This document shows, piece after piece, positions 42,721-47,996 of a stretch of DNA of 47,996 nt (position 1 is its first letter; the number at the start of each line of letters is the position of its first letter). The stretch is taken from assembly GCA_964344765.1 (NCBI GenBank), contig CAYFOM010000037.1, positions 1 through 47,996 on the forward strand, given 5' to 3'. The notes below the pieces were generated by a model, which saw only the letters and a list, made by a program, of their open reading frames with translations, did no database searches and had not been told where the DNA came from. Position numbers and translations under genes: made by a program. The DNA is from JACNIZ01 sp964344765 (GTDB taxonomy: Bacteria; Planctomycetota; UBA1135).

Positions 42721-44199
42721 TTATTTCACAGATAGCGGCTTTCCTATGCTATTTCTCCACTCGCGATGAAGCGCAGTTAATTTTTCTACTTTATCCGGCA
42801 TTTTTGTTGCCAGGTTATTCCTTTCGCTCGGGTCGTCTTTCAGGTTGTACAAGTGCACGCCCATGCGCACGCCGACTTGTTCGAAGTTGGCCGAGCCTTT
42901 GGCGCGCTTTTCGTTTTCGGTGACCATCAACTTCCAATCGCCGGCGCGGATGGACCATTGCCAGCCCACATCCCAATGCAGCACGCGCTCGCCGGCGAGT
43001 TGGCGGCCCTGCAAAATGGCGAGCTGATTGCTGCCGTCGAAGGCGTCGGCTTTGTGCGGGATGCCGGCTAAATCGCACAAGGTCGGGGCGAAGTCCAGCG
43101 CGGAGTGCACGCCGAAACTAATGCGCCCGGTGGGTATGGTTCCGGGCATGCGCCAAATGGTTGGCGTGCGCGTGCCGCCTTCCAGCAGGTGATATTTGGA
43201 CCCAGCCAGCGGCGTATTGTCGGCCCAATCCGGCACGCATCCGCCGTTGTCGACGGTGTAGATAACGATGGTGTTGTCGTCGATACCGAGCTGCTTGAGT
43301 TGATCCATGATGCGGCCGACTTCGCGATCTAAGCACTCAAGTTGCGCCAAGTAATACTTGCGCCCTTCGGGCCAATCGCGGCGGTGCACGCCTTCATACC
43401 ACTCGTAGTAATCTTGCTCGCCATCCCAGTCGGGGAACTCTTCCAGACCGCGCGCTTCCAGTTCTTTCTTCGGCAGCTGCCAGGCGAAGTTGTGCACCGC
43501 GTTAAACGAGATCACTGCGAAGAAGGGTTGATCCTGATTCGCGGCAATGAAGTCGCGCGCTTTTTCGCCGAAAGCTTCGGTGGTGAAGCCGTCAAACTCG
43601 ACTCGTTGATCTTGATCCCACATCGGCGCGACCATCATTTGCCGCGCTGCTTTGCCGTAGCGCTCAACCGCTTCTTTGGAGTGGTATAGGTAGTGCACCC
43701 GTCCACCAGTGGTGGTGCCGTAAAAACGATCGAAGCCCCAATTCAGCGGAAAGCCGGCAGCTTCAGGTTTGCGATCGGGTCCGCCGGTGTGGACCTTGCC
43801 GAAGTAACCGGTGGCATAACCGGCTTCCTTGAAGCGCTCCGGCAGAGTGACCGCTTCCCGCGGAATGCCTTTGCCGCCGCCGTAATAAAAGTTGTTCCAG
43901 CGCTGCTGATACCGCCCAGTGATCATGCCGACGCGCGACGGATTGCAAATCGGACTGGTCGCATATGCATTCGGCAGAAAAACTCCTTCCGCCGCCATCT
44001 GATCCAAACGCGGCGTGCTGACGTCATCCATGCGCTTCAAAAAGCCGAAGTCGGCGTAACCCTGGTCGTCGGCGATGATCAGCACGACGTTGGGTTTGCG
44101 CTTGGCGTCGCCGGTTGTGTCGGCGGCGGCTTGCGCTTCGGCGGCTTCCGGCTGCTGAATGGAGGCGGCGAGAAAAACGAGCAGCGTTGGGGCGAGCAT
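42721..44199 (-). CDS. Sulfatase, formylglycine-dependent
   Basis: Exported sulfatase of 492 aa with an N-terminal signal (LLVFLAASI region, cleavage near residue 22-27). PNVVLIIADDQGYADFGF holds the calcium-binding aspartates 44-45, and the activation motif is SPICNPSRVGMITGRYQ (Cys85 to Arg89, C-x-P-x-R). YTVDNGGCVPDW and EGGTRTPTIWRMP are conserved later motifs. It is a separate subgroup from the sulfatase at 32380 (C-x-A-x-R). A 15-16 residue alanine-rich segment follows the signal. Confidence 0.93.
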   Translation of the reverse strand: MLAPTLLVFLAASIQQPEAAEAQAAADTTGDAKRKPNVVLIIADDQGYADFGFLKRMDDVSTPRLDQMAAEGVFLPNAYATSPICNPSRVGMITGRYQQRWNNFYYGGGKGIPREAVTLPERFKEAGYATGYFGKVHTGGPDRKPEAAGFPLNWGFDRFYGTTTGGRVHYLYHSKEAVERYGKAARQMMVAPMWDQDQRVEFDGFTTEAFGEKARDFIAANQDQPFFAVISFNAVHNFAWQLPKKELEARGLEEFPDWDGEQDYYEWYEGVHRRDWPEGRKYYLAQLECLDREVGRIMDQLKQLGIDDNTIVIYTVDNGGCVPDWADNTPLAGSKYHLLEGGTRTPTIWRMPGTIPTGRISFGVHSALDFAPTLCDLAGIPHKADAFDGSNQLAILQGRQLAGERVLHWDVGWQWSIRAGDWKLMVTENEKRAKGSANFEQVGVRMGVHLYNLKDDPSERNNLATKMPDKVEKLTALHREWRNSIGKPLSVK

Positions 44200-44265
44200 G
44201 CACCGAGTCTAATTCAGATCAAGCTAGCTGGCCCCTTTCATTGGCCCAGCTTTCGCCTAGCCGGC

Positions 44266-46098
44266 TCAGCGCGAGGCGATGGCTGCGGCCACTCGTTTGC
44301 CATCGATGGCAGCCGACACGATTCCGCCGGCGAATCCGGCGCCTTCGCCACATGGGTAGAGGCCGGCAAGCGTCGGGCTTTGCAACGGGTTGGCATCGTC
44401 GTGGCGGTTGCGCACCACGCGTACCGGCGACGAGGTGCGCGTTTCGGCGCCAATGATTTGACCTTGCGGACCGGCAAAACCGGGGATTTGTTGATCAAAA
44501 GCCAGCAGTCCTTCGCGCAATCGCACCGCGATTCCCTTGGGGAACAGCCGGCTGAAATCGGTGGCGGTCAACCCAGGCAAAAAACTAGTCGGCAGTGGCT
44601 TGCCTTGGTTACGGATCTCCTGAACGAAGTCGGCGCAGATTTGGCTGGGCGCACGGTTCTCGCCGCCGCCGGCGTTGGAGGCTACGACTTCTAAGGCGAT
44701 TTGCAGGCGCACCCCAAAGAGCGGATCGATGTCTGGATGCACCGGTAAACGTCCGGCGGCGACGTCGATGGTTCGATCGCTTCGCGGATCCTGGACGATT
44801 TCATGCAGCATCGGGTGATCGGAAAGTTGCGCCGCATGTTGCAGCAACTGCGGCCATCCCCAGCGCCAACCGCGTTTGCCGCACCAATCCTTGGGTTGGA
44901 TTTCGACAACGATGCCGCTGTTGGCGAAATCGGAATCGCGCTTGGACAAGCTCATGCCGTTGACTACCAACGCGCCCGGCTCGGTTTGACTGGGCACGAT
45001 CCATCCGCCGGGACACATGCAAAAGCTGTACACGCCGCGCTCGTTGACTTGCGTGCGCAACTCGTAAAACGACGGCGGCAGTTTGGGAATGGCTTCGTGC
45101 TTGTGATATTGATGCTGATCCAGCCAATGCTGCGGGTGCTCGACGCGCACGCCCATGGCAAAACCCTTGGGCTGCAACTGTGCGCCGGCTTCGCGCGCCA
45201 TCTTGACGGCTTCTAGGGCACTATGTCCGGTTGCAAGTACAACCGCATCGGCGTCGACGGTTTCGCCGTTGCTCAGGCGGACGCCGGCTATGGCGGTGGT
45301 TGCAGGTACAACCTCGCTGGTTGGGTCGGTGGCTGGATGGTCTTCAGGTTGCTCACCCGCGGTCAAAAGCTGATCAACCCGCGTTTCAAAGCGCACCTGA
45401 CCCTGCGGATGCGCATCAATAGCCTGGCAAATGGATTGCACTACCTTGGGCAACAAATTGCTGCCGATGTGCGGTCGCCACGACCACAGAATGTTCTCCG
45501 GCGCACCGTGCTCGACCAGCTCTTGCAACACCGGCTGGATTTGCTCGCGATCACCCGAACGGGTGTACAGCTTTCCGTCGGAATAGGTGCCGGCACCGCC
45601 CTCGCCAAAACAGTAGTTGGACTCAGGGTTTGCGTCGGCGCCGCGGTTGAGTTGGGCGATGTCACGACGGCGCGCTTGCACCGCTTTACCGCGCTCCAGC
45701 AGCGTGACTTGGTGACCGGCGCGGAGCAAATCCAGCGCGCAGAACATGCCCGCCGGACCAGAACCGATGACCACCACGTGCCGGCGAGGAGTTGTAGATA
45801 CATCCCCCTGCTGCGCGGACTCGGAAGCGGAATCGCTTGGATCGGCGGCAGCCAAATCATCGTCATCGATCTCCTCTACCTCATCCGTTCCCCAGATCGT
45901 CACCGCCACGCGCCACTGCATGCGGTCCCAGCGCGCATCAAAACTGGTGCGGTCGATGCGCAGCCGCCCAACATGATCCGGATTCAGTTTCAGCTTGCGG
46001 CAAATCGCATCAAGCAACTCGTCGGATTCGAGCTGATCTGGGTTGATTTCCGGGGGGAACAGGGCGACTTTTTGACGAGGCATGGCGGGCGCGGCCAC
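44266..46098 (-). CDS. Large FAD-dependent oxidoreductase (COG2509 type)
   Basis: Cytoplasmic FAD protein of 610 aa (605 if the ATG at 46083 is used). A small N-terminal domain of about 105 residues with an acidic linker precedes VVVIGSGPAGMFCALDLLRAGHQVTLLERG. Conserved FGEGGAGTYSDGKLYTR, VVLATGHSALE, SFCMCPGGWIVPSQ and a C-terminal GLYPCGEGAGFAGGIVSAAIDG match the uncharacterised FAD-dependent dehydrogenase group. The usual CM-x-PGG is present as FCMCPGGW. No substrate is known for the group. Confidence 0.88.
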   Translation of the reverse strand: MAAPAMPRQKVALFPPEINPDQLESDELLDAICRKLKLNPDHVGRLRIDRTSFDARWDRMQWRVAVTIWGTDEVEEIDDDDLAAADPSDSASESAQQGDVSTTPRRHVVVIGSGPAGMFCALDLLRAGHQVTLLERGKAVQARRRDIAQLNRGADANPESNYCFGEGGAGTYSDGKLYTRSGDREQIQPVLQELVEHGAPENILWSWRPHIGSNLLPKVVQSICQAIDAHPQGQVRFETRVDQLLTAGEQPEDHPATDPTSEVVPATTAIAGVRLSNGETVDADAVVLATGHSALEAVKMAREAGAQLQPKGFAMGVRVEHPQHWLDQHQYHKHEAIPKLPPSFYELRTQVNERGVYSFCMCPGGWIVPSQTEPGALVVNGMSLSKRDSDFANSGIVVEIQPKDWCGKRGWRWGWPQLLQHAAQLSDHPMLHEIVQDPRSDRTIDVAAGRLPVHPDIDPLFGVRLQIALEVVASNAGGGENRAPSQICADFVQEIRNQGKPLPTSFLPGLTATDFSRLFPKGIAVRLREGLLAFDQQIPGFAGPQGQIIGAETRTSSPVRVVRNRHDDANPLQSPTLAGLYPCGEGAGFAGGIVSAAIDGKRVAAAIASR

Positions 46099-46199
46099 AG
46101 CGCGTCGGAATTATCGCCGCGCGGTACAAGTTCGCGCACTTTATGACGCTTCGATGACAGTTTTTTCTATGCTTGGGTTAATTTCCCGACAAGCCACCG

Positions 46200-47126
46200 A
46201 TGAAGAAGCCCTCTTTCCTACTGAACACCCTGTTGTGGGTAGTCGCATTCGTCCTGATGGCAGCTGCTGTGATCTATCAGCGCTCCACAGGTCCGACTTA
46301 CCCGAAACGCGGTGCGATCACGGTTGAGGGTCAGGAGTGGAAATACCGCTTGGTCCGCAGTGAAGAAACGATTCGACACGCGCAGGTGGTGCTCCCGTCC
46401 CCGTCATCTGGTGTGCAGGCAACGCTTCACTGGCGGCGCTACCCCACTCAAGACGACTTCACCGCGGTGCAACTGGCGTTTGCCGCGGATGTTGAAGTCG
46501 ACAAACTGGACACAGTGGGTGGAATGGTCGCCGACCTACCGAAGCAACCTGCGGCGGGGAAACTGGAGTACTACCTAGAAGTCGAAGCCGACGGCAAGTC
46601 GCTGCGGATTCCGGAGATCACGAGTGAAACCGAGCCCGGCGAGGAGAACATCGTTCTTCGTTACAAGGATCCGGTGCCGGGAAGTGTGCTTTGGCCGCAC
46701 ATCATCTTCATGATCTTTTCCTTCCTGATCGGTATGCGCGCGTTTTTCGCCGCGTTGGTGGATCCGATCAACATGCGCAAACTGGCTTGGTTCACGCTGT
46801 TCTGCCTAACGGTGGGCGGCATGGTGCTCGGCCCGATTGTGCAGAAGTACGCTTTCGGCCATTACTGGACCGGATTCCCGTACGGCTCGGACCTGACCGA
46901 CAACAAGCACCTGATCCAATGGATCGTTTGGATTCTGGCGTGCGGCGTGATCGGATTTAAGGCAAAGCCGAAGGAAGGCGTCGGTCGCGCGGTGGTTGCC
47001 GTAGCCGCCGTGGTCATGATCGGCGTTTACCTGATCCCGCACTCGATGCGCGGTAGCGAGCTGAATTACGAAGCGCTCGAGCAAGGCGTGGACCCGACCG
47101 ACGCGATCGGTACCGGCGAGAAGTGA
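46200..47126 (+). CDS. Hypothetical membrane protein with extracytoplasmic beta domain
   Basis: Protein of 308 aa: an N-terminal membrane segment at about 6-26, a soluble domain of about 125 residues rich in beta strands (PTYPKRGAITVEGQEWKYRL, TLHWRRYPTQDDFTAVQLAF), then four membrane segments (residues near 163-185, 196-218, 240-258, 266-286). It shares a GTGA stop/start overlap with the next gene, so the two products probably act together. I have seen no motif giving a function. Confidence 0.75.
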   Translation: MKKPSFLLNTLLWVVAFVLMAAAVIYQRSTGPTYPKRGAITVEGQEWKYRLVRSEETIRHAQVVLPSPSSGVQATLHWRRYPTQDDFTAVQLAFAADVEVDKLDTVGGMVADLPKQPAAGKLEYYLEVEADGKSLRIPEITSETEPGEENIVLRYKDPVPGSVLWPHIIFMIFSFLIGMRAFFAALVDPINMRKLAWFTLFCLTVGGMVLGPIVQKYAFGHYWTGFPYGSDLTDNKHLIQWIVWILACGVIGFKAKPKEGVGRAVVAVAAVVMIGVYLIPHSMRGSELNYEALEQGVDPTDAIGTGEK

Positions 47127-47569
47127 GTGCGGCTGAGCTGCACATTGCTCTGGTCCACGGACCGGTGGTCGCTTGCCTGTTTGCAGCACTGCTTTTTGGT
47201 TTGGCGTTGCGTTGGCGGGATGAGCGGCTGCAGAAATTCTGCTATTTGGTTTTTCTGATTTGCACGGCGTTAACTGCCGTCGCCTATTACACCGGCCCTG
47301 GGGCTTATGAAGCCTTCGAGGCGATGGATTGGTTCACCGAAGAGATGAAGGTGCGCACCGAGGATCACGCGGTGATGGGACGTACGTCCTTTGTAGGAAT
47401 GATCTTACTGGGATTGGGATCGCTCGTTTCGCTGCTTGGATACGCCCAAGGTCAGCCGCCGGCCAAGCCGCTGCGCTGGGGGATTTTCGCCGTCGCACTG
47501 CTATTGGCGCTGCTGATGGTGTGGACCAGCCACGAGGGCGGAATGATCCGCCGATTGGAAATATCGTAA
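47123..47569 (+). CDS. Small four-helix membrane protein, DUF2231/cytochrome-b-like in pattern
   Basis: Protein of 148 aa with four membrane segments. The start is GTG at 47123, overlapping the previous stop by four bases. Histidines at helix ends, in LHIALVHGPVV, EDHAVMGR and SHEGGMIRR, could ligate haem, recalling DUF2231-type membrane proteins. This is inferred from pattern only. It follows the beta-domain membrane protein in a two-gene operon. Confidence 0.7.
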   Translation: MSAAELHIALVHGPVVACLFAALLFGLALRWRDERLQKFCYLVFLICTALTAVAYYTGPGAYEAFEAMDWFTEEMKVRTEDHAVMGRTSFVGMILLGLGSLVSLLGYAQGQPPAKPLRWGIFAVALLLALLMVWTSHEGGMIRRLEIS

Positions 47570-47996
47570 TTTTCTGGATTTCTGGGAAAGAAACCGGCGT
47601 CGGCGGGAATGTGTATATGAGCGCGATGCTCAACACCAGTTTCCTGTCATGCACAACTACCCCCTGAAGCCGATTCAACTGCCGAAGAGCAGACCCTGGT
47701 GGGGATCGGGTATCTGCGACAAAGCGACCGAAACGGTTGGGGGAATTTCCTTTCAAGGTGGGGCTCCAAACCCCAATTTATTTTCGAACGGACTGGGAGC
47801 AAGGCTAACTCTCAGCGCCAACGTGATCTTCTTGAATGGGAACAGCGTTCTCGTGTCTTCCACCGAGAACTCTGTTCCTGTTCATTTTTCACCGCCAACA
47901 TAATGCAGTGATCTGGGAGTGACCTCGGTCGCTTCCGCAAGCAAGATCAAGCAACATCTTTTCTGTAAAAAGCAGCAGACTCATCAAATGCCTTCC
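47570..47996. other. Gene-free tail of the window
   Basis: About 427 bp with no convincing gene, RNA or repeat. The two short frames present lack similarity and compositional support. A gene may begin beyond the end of the window. Confidence 0.5.

Noticed and set aside
47649..47903. Small gene near the right end
   Set aside because: No similarity, no ribosome-binding site of note, and overlapping alternatives in another frame.
1..47996. tRNA, rRNA, CRISPR, IS element or prophage
   Set aside because: I found no rRNA-like block, no TPsiC-type motif in intergenic DNA, no regular repeat array and no transposase or integrase.

Overview
The window is a gene-dense stretch of a Gram-negative-type chromosome with fairly high G+C. 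Planctomycetota, or a close relative, is my best guess. The clues are two formylglycine-type sulfatases, a twin-arginine-tagged Gfo/Idh/MocA oxidoreductase, a spondin-domain exoprotein, an FG-GAP repeat exoprotein, and two secreted proteins sharing a C-terminal domain with an 'AMGNCD' core. This is inference; no rRNA, tRNA or other marker is present. I see no mobile element, CRISPR array or prophage.

Layout. (1) 188-3436 and 3468-4388: a metallophosphatase, a FecCD/BtuCD-type ABC importer whose binding lipoprotein is displaced to the far side of a phosphoheptose isomerase. (2) 4388-13683: an exopolysaccharide locus with a Wzc-like co-polymerase lacking the Walker A lysine, a sulfotransferase, a GDP-mannose 3,5-epimerase, a Wzy/ligase-like protein, a Wzx-like flippase, a GT4 glycosyltransferase and an undecaprenyl-phosphate sugar transferase. 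Together they suggest a sulfated, possibly L-galactose-containing glycan. (3) 13723-22720: a redox island with a NuoF-like subunit, a hemerythrin, a TetR regulator fused to two DUF2249 domains beside a perfect inverted repeat, a haem-copper-oxidase-like membrane protein, a formate dehydrogenase alpha subunit with in-frame UGA (selenocysteine), and an SLC13-type transporter. (4) 22813-28788: an RGG-tailed coiled-coil protein, an FG-GAP protein, then leftward pntAA-pntAB-pntB-plsC. (5) 28949-38524: a DUF4143 ATPase, a methyltransferase, a pseudouridine synthase, a sulfatase, secreted proteins, an ArsR-like regulator and an oxidoreductase. (6) 38478-47569: a PLP decarboxylase, an apparent double-selenocysteine secreted thioredoxin/MsrA-like fusion, a sulfide:quinone reductase-like flavoprotein, a second sulfatase, a large FAD protein and a coupled pair of membrane proteins.

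The most important observation is selenocysteine use. The formate dehydrogenase reads through UGA at the known active-site position. The gene at 40014-40970 is open across two UGA codons, one in a U-x-x-C thioredoxin-type motif and one in the G-[C/U]-F-W motif of methionine sulfoxide reductase A. Each of the three UGAs is followed by a hairpin with SECIS-like spacing. UGA still serves as an ordinary stop in neighbouring genes, so it is not globally reassigned. The selenocysteine machinery (selA, selB, selC, selD) is not in the window and must lie elsewhere if this reading is right.
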